64,000 bases of DNA from Dasypus novemcinctus. Taxonomy: Eukaryota > Chordata > Mammalia > Cingulata > Dasypodidae. A program made the position numbers and the translations under genes. Below the pieces are notes generated by a model, which had not been told where the DNA came from, did no database searches, and worked only from the letters and a program-made list of their open reading frames with translations. Where the stretch lies: the NCBI RefSeq assembly GCF_030445035.2, contig NC_080673.1, positions 42,156,365 to 42,220,364 of the forward strand, written 5' to 3'. Shown piece by piece: positions 21,211-33,365 of this stretch (positions are counted from its first letter, which is position 1; every line of letters starts with the position of its first letter).

Positions 21211-22525
21211 CCCTTGTTTACATGGCTGGAAGGGTAGAGGGATGATGTGGTGTGATGTTCTGTCATCGTGCTTGTGGAAATCATAGGTTCTGAATATGGC
21301 CTGAAAATTTTAGAATTAAAAATTCAGTGCATTTTTCAAAATTTATTATTAGAATGGCATTTGAATATCATTTTTCTATAGGGTTAGTACTCAGCATTTT
21401 TTAGCTTTTATTCAGTTTCTTAAATTTAGATGAATATTCCTAGAGAAAATAGTGATGGATATATGGCGACATTATAAGGAGGTATGTTCTTTTTGATATG
21501 ATCATTAATTTATTCCTTTTAATTAATATCAAATGCACAAGGGCCATATGATTCATAATCTAATGCCATTTGAATGCCAGTGAATGAACTCTTAGTGGTG
21601 AGTTTTTTTCAGAACTAATGGGAAATCATTTTCTCACCTATGCCCTTTCATTTCATTGTATTTATAGAAGGGAAAAAATACAAAGCTTAACTCAGAACAA
21701 TAGCACCATCTAGGGGCTTCTTCCCTAATTGCAAGTTCATCCTGTTAAATCCCCAAATAAAGGCCTTGGAAGACCATAGCTCAACGTGCAGAGGCTAAAT
21801 AATTTGCTAAGGTCACATAGTTTACGGCACAACTTAAAGTAAAACCCAGCTCTGTGATTCCCAAACCAGTGTTTTTTCCACTTATTGTGCTAAAGTGATA
21901 TATTTCACTTTAGCAGTTAAACAAGTAAAACTCATCTTATTGGCCTGTGAAGATTACAACTTCTCAAAACAAACTTGTAATTAGAAAGAGTTGCAAAAAA
22001 TAAAGTCTTGAATGTATTTCTTTAAAGAATTAAAGCCCTGCTTATCTCTTCAGTTTTATTCGTACAATTTATATTGATGTTACCTAGAAACAGATTCATT
22101 TAATGGAGACTCTTTATCTGTTTAGTAAGAATATTTAAATTTTTGGTATCTCAGATATTGTAAAGATGTGCCTGTGGGACTGTGTCCTTGATAACAGCAG
22201 AGCAATCTTAAACCTATTTTTTAATATAAATGTAGCTTAAAACATTGTTATTAGTACTTTGGGTTCCAAAAGATTAACTCAAACTCTATTAAGCTAATAA
22301 ATTTATAGAGTCTGGGATATATTTTGGATTTACTTTAAAGGAATCCTAGTTGTTCCTAAACCATGGAATGTTTATTTATCATTAAAAGCTACAAATTAGG
22401 CAGTAATTGAATATTTTTCAGGAGAAGTAATGATTCAAAATGATAATTTGGAAAGCACTATTACATACTAGTTGTCTTCTGACAGAAATTGATTGGAAAT
22501 TTTCTTATCAAAATATTAGCCTATA
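21211..22525 (+). other. Intergenic DNA with a MIR-like piece
   Basis: 21,770-21,885 (gaggctaaataatttgctaaggtcacatag ... aaacccagctctg, in part) reads as a MIR. A perfect 11-base inverted repeat follows at 21,888-21,915. Nothing else recognised. Confidence 0.45.
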
Positions 22526-22690
22526 TTGACACAACACGATGACACAACAAAAAGAAAACACCGATCCCTGTGCCACTGACAACAACAGAAACGGACAAAG
22601 AAGACGACGCAGCAAAATAGACACAGAGAACAGACAATTGGGGTGGGGCGGGGAAGGGGAAAGAAATAAATCTTTAAAAAAAAAAAAGTC
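22526..22690 (+). repeat. DAS-type SINE, 5' truncated
   Basis: Only the 3' third is present, from 'tgacacaacacgatgacacaac' through 'gacacagagaacagacaattgg' to 'agaaataaatctttaaaaaa'. The tRNA-like head is absent, as expected for incomplete reverse transcription. Confidence 0.9.
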
Positions 22691-24105
22691 TTTGCCTTTA
22701 AAAAATATATATTTTAGCCTATTCTTGAAAAGGCTCTGAAGTACGTCACTTAGGGCTTACTCCTCAGGGGACCATACTAAAGGGAAAAATATTCCCTTGG
22801 GTGACTTATCCTCCAAAGTTTCATATTTCTATGGTCAAAAATGTGCATCTTCTTAATAGCTGGAGTTTTTTTGACAAGTGGTGTTTTGTGCTTGCTTCTA
22901 AGCCCTAGAGAAGCAGTATAAGAAATCTTGGGTGGGGGATATATGGGGACCGCTTATATTTTTTTTAATGTAATGTTTTAAAAGTATAGAGAAAAAATAA
23001 GTACCATAAAAATTTTTTAAAAAAAGAAAACTTGTGGTCACAGGGATTTCAGCAAAAAGGTTATTGTGATAGAAGGTCATGGGACCAAAAGAAGCCACAG
23101 AAAATTTTGAGAACTTGCTTGGGGGTGGGGTGCTGGGAAGCAGGGTTAGATATACAGAAAACATTGTGCTCTGCAAGAATTTTCACTGTCTCTGCAGGAA
23201 ATTCAGATTTGACTTTCAGCGTGAAGTCAAAGTAGACTCAGCATCCAGGCAAGATTGACACGTAGTTCACTTAAGCACAAGAGTTTTTCCAACCAGGTAG
23301 TCCCTTGACTCTCAAGCAAATACCTTCCACATTTGTTGTCATTTCTGTTCATGCAACTTGCAGTATCAAAATCACTTCCTGGAATTTAAAATCGCTGCCA
23401 GAATAAATGTTTTTCCCCCTTCTAAGAAAAAAAAAAAAATGCTAACATTTAGTAACACTTGTGCATTGGACTCTCTTTTGAATGAATAATAAGGAAAGGA
23501 TTTTGTGTCATTCTTGATGGGATACGTGTTACTTTCATGCCACAGTTTGTGAACTCTAATTGTATTTTCCCATTTGGTTGTAACTGGGCAGAAATTTAAG
23601 GGAAAAAAATACTGAAAATGTTCAATAAAAATACAAAGAAACGGTAAGCAAAAAACAAAAAAAATCAGCCTATTTTTGTTCTTACAGTAAAAAAATATAG
23701 GAATAGTTACTTATTTCTCTTATCATCTCCAAGTACTTTATGAGATAGAGCATTGACTCTGAAGACAGAGAGGCTCCCAGGGAGGCTAAGAACAGAGTTG
23801 TTACTCACAAGATAGCCTCAGAGCATTTGACTAACCCTCCTGTACAGTATTCTACTTGATAATACTCTGCGGTAGGGAGACAGTGGTGTTTTCTCTTTAG
23901 ATATGAAAATGTCAAAACTATTTTTTTTGAAAGCAGTGATAAAAAAATTTTAAAAACATTCATTGTTACAAACAGAGCACTCTAGGACTAGATATATGTG
24001 CGCAAGCAGGCAGAATCCTCCAGTTTTGCTGAGCAGAGGAACCTGTTTGGGCTATGCAAAGACCCAGGTGTACATTGCAAGGACGGCGTTGAGGGCAAGG
24101 TTGGA
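22691..24105 (+). other. Intergenic DNA without recognisable element
   Basis: A/T-rich sequence with scattered A runs. No gene, RNA or named repeat supported. Confidence 0.45.
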
Positions 24106-24109
24106 GAAA

Positions 24110-24672
24110 ATTCTGGTTTGAGTCTTTTTCATGTTTTTTAAGTTAACCCATTCCTGTGCATGTGAACCTATTGTATGTGGGATCTTTTGATTAGATCGCT
24201 TTAGTTATGGGCCTTTGGTTAGATTGCGGGGCCTGGGGTGGATCCTCATCCTCTCCCTGGAGTTCTGTATACATGTAGAGGTGAGCAGAGCTGCCATTTT
24301 ACCCTGCCATGTGAAAGAGGACTTCGGGATCGCCTGCAGCTGCAGAAAGGCCTGATGCTTGCATCAGGGTAGCAGCCCAAGCTGAAGCAACGAGGCTGTT
24401 TGTATGAGCCATCTGCCTTATCGCCCACAGCTGAGCTTGGGGAAAAAGTGAGCATGCAGGAGAAGGCTGAGACTGCCCGCCATTTGCCTTGCCATGTAGC
24501 AGGAGTCCTCGGTCACCAGCAGCTGACCTTTGCTGAGAGAGCATCTCTGATGATGCCTTGATTTGGACGTTTTCACAGCCTCAGAATTGTAAGCTTTAAA
24601 ATTCATAAATTCCCATTGTAAAAGCCAACCCTTTTCTGGTATTGTGCATTGGCGGCCTGTAGCAAACTAAAA
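24110..24672 (+). repeat. Unassigned dispersed repeat ending 'gtagcaaactaaaa'
   Basis: The blocks 'cattcctgtgcatgtgaacctatt', 'tgatgatgccttgatttggac', 'cagaattgtaagcttt' and 'tgtaaaagccaacccttttctgg ... agcaaactaaaa' recur at 40,228-40,345 and 41,480-41,550, where a LINE splits them. The family may be an LTR or a DNA transposon; I cannot tell. The middle part (24,240-24,540) has stop-free reverse-strand stretches with no recognisable protein. Confidence 0.6.
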
Positions 24673-25049
24673 GAGCAACAGACAATCAGGGCAGGAAGAC
24701 ACTGAATCTGTCAGACTGACTGCAAAGTAGGCCAATTAATTGTCCCCATGCAAATGTGTCAGGCTGCTCCTGCTAGATGAGGAGATGGATGGCCTCCATC
24801 TCAGCTTCTGGTTGGTGGACACAGGGAGGGCCTACTGTATAAGAGAATGAGGATAATGTTGAGACCATAGATGCTGCATACTCAGGGAAGATGAGAATCA
24901 GCATCACGTTCACAAATAGTGCTGCCAAGCAGAGCCTCCGCAAGGCCAGCTGTCAAAGCACGGAAACGGGTGCCCAGCTGAAGAGAGATTCTCTTCTGGG
25001 TTTGGCAGTGAGAACCACTTCCCCAGGCCATAGATGGCAATAATATATA
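24673..25049 (+). other. Intergenic DNA without recognisable element
   Basis: G/C-richer than its surroundings. No gene or named repeat recognised. Confidence 0.4.
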
Positions 25050-26574
25050 TATATTTCAAACAAATCAATTTTATTGATGCATATTAATAAAGCATCCAAA
25101 GTATAAAATCAATGGTATTTGGCATAATCACATAGTTACACATTCATCACTTCAATCATTATGAGAGCATTTTCATTATTTCAATAAATAATAAAAAAGA
25201 TAAAAATATTCTGCACTTCTCAATCTGTTTCCTCTGCTGTACATAGCTACTATTTCTGGCTACCTTGCATAATTATTATCTATTAAGCAGTTTTAGTGAG
25301 ATATATTCACATACCATACGATCTATCTAAAGTGTATAATCAGTGGCTTTTAGTATAATCACAATGTTATGCATTCATCACCACAAAAAAAATTTAGAAC
25401 CATTTCATTACACCAAAAAGAAAAACTCCACACCCCTTAGCATGCCTTCCCCAGTCCTACATAACCACTAATCATTTCATCTTTATAAACTGATTTATAT
25501 TTACATTTTATAGAAATGGAACCATACAACTATTTAGTGCATAATAGTACAATCATACAGTATTTGTTGTTTTGTGTCTGGCTTGTTTCACTTAATGTCC
25601 TCCTGGTCCATCCATGTTGTCATATGCTTTACAAATTTCTTCTTACAGCTGCATAAAATTCCATCATGTGAATATATTCATCAGTTGGTGGACACCAGGG
25701 TTGTTTCCAGCTTTTGGCAATCATGAATAACGCTGCTATGAACATTGGTGTGCAGATGTCTATTCATGTCAGTGCTCTCAGTTCTGGGTATATACCCAGT
25801 GGTGGTGTTGTAGGGCCATATAGCAAATCTATATCCACCTTTAGAAACTGCCAGATAATCCTCCATGGTGGCTGCACCATTCTACATTTCCACCAACAGT
25901 GAGTAAGTGTTCCTATCTCTTCACATCCACTCTATCACTTGTAGTTCTCTGTCTTTTTAATAGTGGCCATTCTGATAGGTGTGAAATGATATTTTGTAGT
26001 TTCATTTGCATTTCCCTAAATCTTAGTGCTGTTGAACATATTTTAATGTGTTTTTTTGTCGTTTGTGTTTCTTCTTTGGAAAATGTCTATTCAAGTCTTT
26101 TGCCCATTTTTTAAGTGGGTCATTTGTCTTTATATTGTTGAGTTGTAACATTTTTTTTATACATAATGGATATTAAACCCTTATCGGACATGTGATTTCC
26201 AAATATTTTTTCCCATTGAGTCGGCTGCCTTTTCAAAACCCTTTTGACAAAGTCCTGTGAGGTGCAACAGTGCTTAACTTTGAGGAAGTCCCATTTACCT
26301 ATTTTCTCATTTGTTGCACATGCTTTGGCTGTAAGGTCCACCATCTACCACAAGGTCTTGAAAATGTTTCTCTACATTTTCTTCTAGTAGTTTTATGGTC
26401 CTGGCTTTTATATTTAGTCTTTGATCCATTTAGAATTGATTCCTGAATAGGGAGTGAAATAGGGGTCCTCAAATTTTTTTGGTTATGGACATCCAGTTCT
26501 CCCAGCATGATTTGTTGAAGAGACTATTCTGTCCCAATAACACGGGCTTTGTAGATTTGTCAAAAACCAGTTGG

Positions 26575-26990
26575 GAAAAGCAGATGTGGCTCAAGCAATT
26601 GGGCTCCCATCTACCATATAGGAGGTCCAGGGTTCAAGTCCCAGAGCTTCCTGGGGAAGGCAGGCTGGCCCAAGCAGAGAGCTGGCCTACACTGGGTGCT
26701 GGTCCATGCAGGAGTGCTGGTCTGCATGGAGAGCTGGTGCAGCAAGATGACGCAACAAAAAGTCACACAGAGGAGAGACAATAAGAGATGCCGCAAACCA
26801 GGGTGTTGTGGTGGTGCAAGAGATTGAGCACCTCTCTCCCACTGCAGAAGGTCCCAGTGTTCACGGAGCAGCCTAAAGAGAAGACAAGCAGACACAAGAA
26901 GACACAGGGAATGGACACAGCAGACAGCGAGTGCAAAACAAGGGCGGGGCAGGGGGCAGGAAAGAAAGAAATCTTAAAAAAAAAAAAAAA
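26575..26990 (+). repeat. DAS-type SINE variant inside the L1
   Basis: Head gaaaagcagatgtggctcaagc, B box gggttcaagtcccaga. The body has a second head-like part (gtggtgcaagagattgagc) at about 26,812 and a long A tail. Flanked by CCAGTTGG repeats with A-rich left ends (26,562-26,574 and up to 26,999). It split the L1 after the L1 arrived. Confidence 0.92.
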
Positions 26991-27726
26991 ACCAGTTGGC
27001 TGCAGAGGTGAGGGTTTATTTCTGAACTTCAATTCTATTGCACTGGGCGATGTGTCTGTCTTTATGCCAGTACCATGCTGTTTTGACCACTAGCTTTGTA
27101 ATATGTTTCAAGGTCAGGCAGTGAAATTCCTCCCATGTCGCTCTTCTTTTTTAGAATGCTTTTGGCTATTCGGGTGCACTTTCCCTTCCAAATGAATTGG
27201 GTAATTGCGTTTTCTATTACCATACAGTAGGCTGTTGGAATTTTGATTAGTATTGCATTGAATCTATACATCAGTTTAGGTAGGAGTCATGATATTTAGT
27301 CTTCCAGGCCATGAACACAGAATGTCTATTAGTTTAGGTCTTCATGATTTCTTCTTGCATTGTTTTGTAGGTTTCTGCATATAGGTCCTATGCTCCTTTG
27401 GTTAAATTAATTCCTAGGTATTTGAGTCTTTTTGTTGCTATTATAAAGGAATTTTTTCCCCTGATTTCCTCCTCAGATTTTTCAAAACTAGTGTACAGAA
27501 ACACTACTGATTTTTGCATGTTGATCTTGTATAATGCCACTTCGCTGAACTCGTTTCTTATAATAGTTGAAGTAGACATTTCAGAGTTTTCTAAATATAG
27601 GATCCTGTCATCCACAAATTGTGAGAGTTTTATTTCCTCTTTTCCTATTTGGTTGCCCTTTTTTTCCCTTGTCTAATTGCTCTAGCTTGAACTTTTAGCA
27701 CAATGTTGAATAATAAATGGTGACAG

Positions 27727-28145
27727 GGATGCAGACTTAGCTCAATGGATAGAGCATCCGTCTACCACATGGGAGGTCCAGGGTTCAAACCCAGGGCCTC
27801 CTGACCCATGTGGTGAGATGGCCCACGTGCAGTGCTGATGCGCGCAAGGAGTGCTGTGTCACTCAGGGGTGTCGCCCACGTAGGGGAGCCCCATGCACAA
27901 GGAGCGCGCCCCATAAGGAGAGCTGCCCCGTGCGAAAGAAAGTGCAGCCTACCCAGAAGTGGCACTACACATACGGAGAGCTGACACAACAAGATGACAC
28001 AACAAAAAGAGATACAGATTCCTGGTGCCGCTGATAAGAATACAAGTGGACACAGAAGAACACACAGCAAGTGGACACAGAGAGCAGACAACTGGGGGGC
28101 GGTAGAGGGGGTAGAGAAATAAATTTAAAAATAACAAACAAATAT
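27727..28145 (+). repeat. DAS-type SINE inside the L1, perfect target duplication
   Basis: Full-length copy: head gatgcagacttagctcaatgg, B box gggttcaaacccaggg, body, and 'agagaaataaatttaaaaataac' tail. A perfect 14-base direct repeat ATAAATGGTGACAG flanks it (27,713-27,726 and 28,146-28,159). The reading of the L1 ORF2 resumes straight after it. Confidence 0.95.
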
Positions 28146-28318
28146 ATAAATGGTGACAGTGGGCATCCTTGTCTTATTCCTGATCTTAGAGGGAAAGCTT
28201 TCAACCTTTCCCCATAGAGTATGATGTGTGGGTTTTTCATATATGCCTTTTATCATATTGAGGTATTTTCTTTCTATTCCTATCTTTTGAAGTGTTTTTT
28301 ATCAAGAAAGGATGCTGG

Positions 28319-29042
28319 GCCACTGCTTGTTTGGTCTTTCAAGTTCTCAGGATACCAAAACCAGCGAAGTCAGCCTTGGCTCCAAAGAAGGGCTCCAAGA
28401 AGGTGGTGGCCAAGGTGCAGAAGGATGGCAAGAAGTGCAAGCGCAGCCGCAAGGAGAACTACTTGGTCTTCTTGTACAAGGAGCTGAAGAAGATGTTCCC
28501 CGACACCAGCATCTCGTCCAAGGCCATTGTCATCATGAACTTGTTAGTCAGTGACTTCTTCGAGGCATCATGGGAGAGGCATCACACCTAGAGGATTACA
28601 AGTGCTTGACCATCACGTCCAGGGAGATCCAGATGTGCCTGCTGCTGCCCAGGGAGCTGGACAAGCATGCCATGTCCAAGGGCACCAAGGCTCTCACCAA
28701 GTACATCAGCTCCAAGGAGATGTGCTGAACAGTCTCCATTTGATCACAGCTCTGCAGGCACTGGCTTCTGGCTTGGATGAGTACTTGAGAAACTCTGATG
28801 AAATATGGTGCAGCCCTGACCTAATTAAGGTAGAGGTGCTTGGCAGAAGTTTGTCACAGCTTTACTCAGCCAAACCCTTTTAAGGTTTTCCAACGTTCTT
28901 CAACTGAAATTGTTCTATGCCCTCCTGGACCTGCTCAAGAACCCATGGTCCAATCCACCCTCACCTCTCTCCTAACTGCAAACTCATCAGTATACCCCCA
29001 AAATGTGCAAATAAAATTCACTGCTCCCAGAAAAAAAAAAAT
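28319..29042 (+). pseudogene. Histone H2B processed pseudogene with poly(A) tail
   Basis: H2B is a core nucleosome histone. The copy starts with 33 bases of 5' UTR, then the start codon is changed to ATA (28,352). The reading continues [38 protein letters not shown] and FFEA, all close to canonical H2B. A two-base loss near 28,563 (the GAGCGCATC region) shifts the frame and meets TAG at 28,589; the last third is still visible to about 28,727 (ITSREIQ-like, [18 protein letters not shown]-like). A 3' UTR of about 280 bases leads to AATAAA near 29,009 and an A tail at 29,030-29,041. The flanks share GATGCTGG (28,311-28,318 and 29,043-29,050), the L1 target duplicated on insertion. Confidence 0.9.
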
Positions 29043-30968
29043 GATGCTGGATTTTGTCTAATGCCTTTTCCTCATCAATCAAGATGATCATGTGTTTTTT
29101 TCCTTCAATTTGTTAATGTGGTATATTACATTAATTGATTTTCTTCCATTGAACCAGCCTTGCATTCCAGAAGTAAATCCCAGTTGGTCTTTTAATACGC
29201 TGTTAGGTTCAATTTGCAAGTATTTTGTTAAGAAATTTTGCATCTATGCTTATTAGAGAGATTGGTCTGTAATTTTTTTTTTCTTGTGTCTTTCTGGCTT
29301 TGGTTTTAGGGTGATGTTGGCTGCATAAAATGTGTTGGGTAATTTTCCCTCCTCTTCTATTTTTTGGAAGAGTTTAAATGAGATTGGTGTTAATGTTAAT
29401 TCATCTCGATCTGCTTAGTAGAATTCACCTGTGAAGCCATCTGGTCCTGGGCTTTCCTTTCTTGTGAGATTTTTTATGACAGATCCAATCTCTTTAAATA
29501 CAATTAGTTTATTAAGTTCTTATAGTTCTTGTAGCATCAGTGTAGGTTATTTGTGCATTTCTAGAAATTTGTCCATTTCATCTAGATTGTCTAGTTGTTG
29601 GCATACAGTTTCTCATAACCTCTTAATGATTCTTTTTTATTTCTGTGGAGTCAGTCGTAACTTCCCCCATTGCATTTCTGATTGTATTTATTTGCATCTT
29701 CTTTCTTTTTTTTTTTTTTATTAGTCTGGCTAGGGGTTTGTTAGTTTTATTGATCTTCTCAAAGAACCAGCTTTTGGTTTTGATTTTCTCTATTGATTTT
29801 TTGTTGTTGTTCTTAATTTCACTTATTTCTGCTCTAATCTTTATTATTTCTTTCCTTCTGCTTGCTTTGGGATTGGTTTGCTGTTCTTTTTCTAATTTCT
29901 CCAGTTGTTTAGTTAGATCTTTGATTTTAACCCTTCTTTTTAAATATAGGCATTTAGGGGTATAAATTTCCTTCTCAATATAGTTTTGCTATAACCCATA
30001 AGTTTTGATAAGTTGTGTACTCCTTTTTATTTGTCTCAAAATTTTTTCTGATTTCATTTGCAGTTTCTTCTTTGACCCACTGATTGTTTAAGAATGGGTT
30101 GTTTAGCCTCTACACATTTGCAAATGTATCTCTTTCCTGTGTATTATTGATTTTCAGTTTCATTCCATTATGATCTGAGAAGGTGCTTTGTGTCATTTCT
30201 TTCTATATTTATTTATTGAGAGCTACATTGTGGACTCACATGTGGTCTATTCTGGAGAAAGATCCATGGGCACTTGAGAAGAAGGTATAACCCTCTGCGT
30301 TTGAGTACAACCTCCTTCTGTAGATCAGCAGTGTTCTGTATGTGTCTGTTAGGTCTAACTCTATCATTGTTCAAGTTCTCTGTTTCCTTGTTGATCTTCA
30401 GTCCATTTGTTCTATCTCATGATGTGAGTGGTGTGTTGAAGTCCCCAACATCTTTTGTAGAGATGTCTATTTCTGACTTCAGTTTTACCAGAGCTTGCCC
30501 CATGTATTTTGGGGCACCCTGGTTAGGTACATAGATATTTATGACTGTTATCTTCCTGGTGGATTATCCCTTTTATTAATATATAATGGCCTTCTGTATC
30601 TCTTACAACTCTTTTGCATTTAAAGTCTGTTTTGTCCAATATTAGTATAGCTACCCCTGTTCTTTTTTGGTTACTATTTGTGTGAAGTATCTTTTTACAA
30701 CCTTTCTCTTTCTGCTGGTTTGTATCCCTGTGTCTAAGATGAGTCTCTTATAAGCAGCATATGAATGGCTCATGTTTTTTTGTTGGTTTTTTTTATCCAT
30801 TGTGTCAGCCTGTATCTTTTGATTGGGGAGTTGAATCCATTCATATCCAGTGACATTACTGTAAATGCATTATTTACTTCCACCATTTTGTTCTTTGGTT
30901 TTCATATGTCATATCTTATTTTTGTCTGTCTTTTTACTCTTTGGTTATCTTTTCTGCTATTGCTTTCT

Positions 30969-31408
30969 TTTTTTAAAGATTTACTTAGTAGTTAGTTATT
31001 TCCCCCTTCCCCCCACCCTGCTATTTTGCTGTCTATCCATTCTCTGTGTGATCTTCTGTATCTATTTCTCTTTTGGTCTTCTTTTGTTTTTTCTTCTCTA
31101 GGATTCACCAGGATTTGATCCTGGGGACCCCTGATGTGGAGAGAGGTTCCCTGTTCGCTGTGCCACCTCAGTTCCTGGTTTATGCTGCACTTCACCTTGA
31201 CTCTCCCCTTCGTCTCTCTTTTGTTGTGTCATCATCTTGCTGTGTGACTCTCTTGTGCAGGCACTGGCTCACTGCACGGGCACTTGGCTCACCACACAGG
31301 CACCCCTTCTCTTCTTTTTCACCGGGAGGCCCCAGGAATCAAACCCAGGTCCCCCCATATGGTAGGCAAAAAAAAAAGCCCTATCACTTGAACCACATCC
31401 ACTTCTCT
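30969..31408 (-). repeat. DAS-type SINE variant inside the L1 (antisense)
   Basis: From 'tttttttaaagatttacttag' to the reversed head 'gaaccacatccacttctc'. It carries the alternative body seen also at 52,325 and 58,004 (ttcaccrggaggcc, gcactggctcactgcacgg). The reversed text 'gggatttgatcctggggacc' near 31,110-31,130 looks like a second B-box region. Confidence 0.88.
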
Positions 31409-32218
31409 CTGCTCTTCTTCTATATTCCTCCAAGCCTCTCTCTCCTGTCTCTAGGGCATCCTTTAATATTTCCAGGAAAGATGGGTTCTTTTTTAAGTGG
31501 ATCTTAGTTTCTGTTTGTTTGTGAATGTTTTATACTCAACCTTCATATTTCAAGGACAATTTGCCAGATAAAGAATTCTCAGCTGGCAGTTTTTCTCTTT
31601 GAGTATCCTAATTGTATTCTGTCACTGGCTTCTTGCCTCCATGGTTTCAAATGAGAAATCTGCACTCATACTGGGCATCCTTTGTATGTGATGGTTTGCT
31701 TCTCCCTTGCTGCTCTCAGAATTTTCTTTATCTTTGATGTTTTACATCCTGAGTAGTATGTGTCTTGGAGTAGGTCTATTCAGATTTATTCTGATTGGGA
31801 TACGCTGTGCTTCTTGGACATGTAAGTTCATTTCTTTTGTGAGAATTGGGAAATTTTCAGTTATTATTTCATCAAATACTCTTTCTGCCCCTTTTCCCTT
31901 CTCTTCTCCTTCTGGAACTCCCATGACACATATGTTGTTGCATTTCATGTTGCCATTCAAGCCCCTGCTCAATTTTTTCCATTTTTCCTCTCTATTCTTT
32001 TCTCTCTTCAATTTCAGCTGTTCAGACTTCAGTATGTCTTATTCTTCTGTCATTTTAAGTCTGCTCTTTGACAGCCCTCCCATTTCAATACCTTGTTGGA
32101 GTGTGTTTGCAGCAATAGGACTGGATCAGTGTGATATAGGTTCATGCCCGGAGGCTAAGTGCCTTGTAGTTCAAACTTTCTCAGAGACAGTTCTCCAGCT
32201 TTCCCTGGCTACCTCGTC

Positions 32219-32592
32219 CCTTTTCCTGGATAGGAAATAATCCTACTCCGCTCTGTGTCCTCAACAGTCAGTCCTGGTTTGTAGAATGGGAGACTGAGAG
32301 GGTCTAATCTCTTTAGTCCCAGATCTCTTTAGTCTTGATCTGGCTCCCAAGTCAAAGAATGGTTCAGCCCCACCCAGCCTGGAAGGCTTCCTGGATACAG
32401 CAGACCAGATTTTTGGGTCAGAAGCTGAGTCAGCCTTAGGCTGTGACCCTCTTTCTCCCCTTTCCTGGATAGGTGCATCCTCAACAGACAGGCCAGGATA
32501 ATTGAGAGGGCGGTTGAAAGGGTTGGATCTCTTTAGTCCCAAGCTGGCTCCTAACTTAAACAATGGCCGGGCCCCACCCAGCCTGGAAGGGC
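32219..32592 (-). repeat. Two imperfect tandem units at the L1 5' end
   Basis: Unit A is 32,219-32,386 and unit B is 32,457-32,592. Both hold, in order, 'tttcctggatagg', 'tcctcaaca', 'tctctttagtccc', 'ctggctcc' and 'ccccacccagcctggaagg'. The spacing between units is about 238 bases. They resemble the monomers that drive some L1 promoters. Confidence 0.75.
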
Positions 32593-32639
32593 TCATGGGA
32601 CATAAAATGCAGCAAGTCCATAACTGAACTGGCTAGACA

Positions 32640-33365
32640 CATGCTTTTTAAAAAATTAAGTTATAGTTTACATCGACTAAAATGTATTAAGTATAAAATT
32701 CTATGAGTTTTGACAATTATATAAGTTCACATAAACATCAAGATATAGCACATTTCCATCACTCCCAGAAAATTCCTTCATACTCCTTTCCAGTCACCAC
32801 ATCCTCCTTCCTGCCGAGGCAATCTAGAAATCGCTGATTTCTATCACCTCAGTATAGTTTTACCTATTCTTGGACTTCATAAAAACAGAATCACATAGTA
32901 TCTACTCCTTTCTTCTGGCTTCTTTTTGAGATTTAGCCACGTTGTGTGTACCACTAGTTTACTTTTATTCCTTCTTATTTCTTTGTTCTATTTCTTTTTT
33001 TTTTTTAGTTTTATTTCTATGTATGAATATAATGCAACTTGTTTATCCACTCTCCTATTGTGTTGCTTCCAGTTTTCAGCTATTATGAGTAAAGTTGCTA
33101 TAAACATTTTTAAACAAATCTTTCGTGGACAGAGGATTTCATTTCTTTTGGATAAATACATAGTAGTAAAATTGTTAGGTCAATTTAATTATGTTTAACA
33201 TTATAAGAAACTTCCTGTTTTCCAAAGTGGTTGTACCATTTTGCAGTCTATCAGCAATGTGTAAGATCCATATCCTTACCAACATTTGGTTTTGTCAGTC
33301 TGTGGATTTTGTCAGTTTTAAGCCATTGTTAATGAGTGTGTGAGATTTTCTTTTGACACAAAACA
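32640..33365 (-). repeat. Old L1 3' region (antisense)
   Basis: Blocks such as 'gttttgacaattatataag', 'aaacatcaagatatagcac', 'cttcctgttttccaaagtgg' and 'gttgtaccattttgcag' are usual reversed old L1 sequence. It lies between the 5' end of the younger L1 and the Tigger element. Confidence 0.7.

Larger units (their letters stand above)
25050..32635 (-). mobile_element. Long L1 retrotransposon, reverse strand, with nested insertions
   Basis: Read on the minus strand, the element begins with a repeated 5' region (about 32,219-32,592). An ORF1 piece follows at 31,742-32,011 (VMGVPEGEE, FDEIITENFP, TPRHILLRM), which is the L1 RNA-binding chaperone. ORF2 is scattered over 26,100-31,000: LRSGIRQGCPLSP near 28,200, DDRILYLENSEMS near 27,610, and TQFIWKGK with GGISLPDLETYYKA near 27,130. 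A long 3' UTR runs to 25,050. The frames are broken by stops and shifts, so it is inactive. Cut into it are SINEs at 26,575, 27,727 and about 30,969 and an H2B retrocopy at 28,319. Without them the L1 is about 5.6 kb, near full length. Confidence 0.88.

Noticed and set aside
23620-23626. AATAAA as an alternative SH3D19 poly(A) site
   Set aside because: Lies 5 kb past the stop with a SINE and non-exonic DNA between; no support for such a long 3' UTR.
29431-29965. Leu/Ser/Phe-rich plus-strand frames that look like membrane proteins
   Set aside because: They are the complement of L1 ORF2; reversed A-rich coding gives such hydrophobic peptides.
31707-32240. 177-codon plus-strand open frame
   Set aside because: It is the complement of L1 ORF1, which is on the minus strand.
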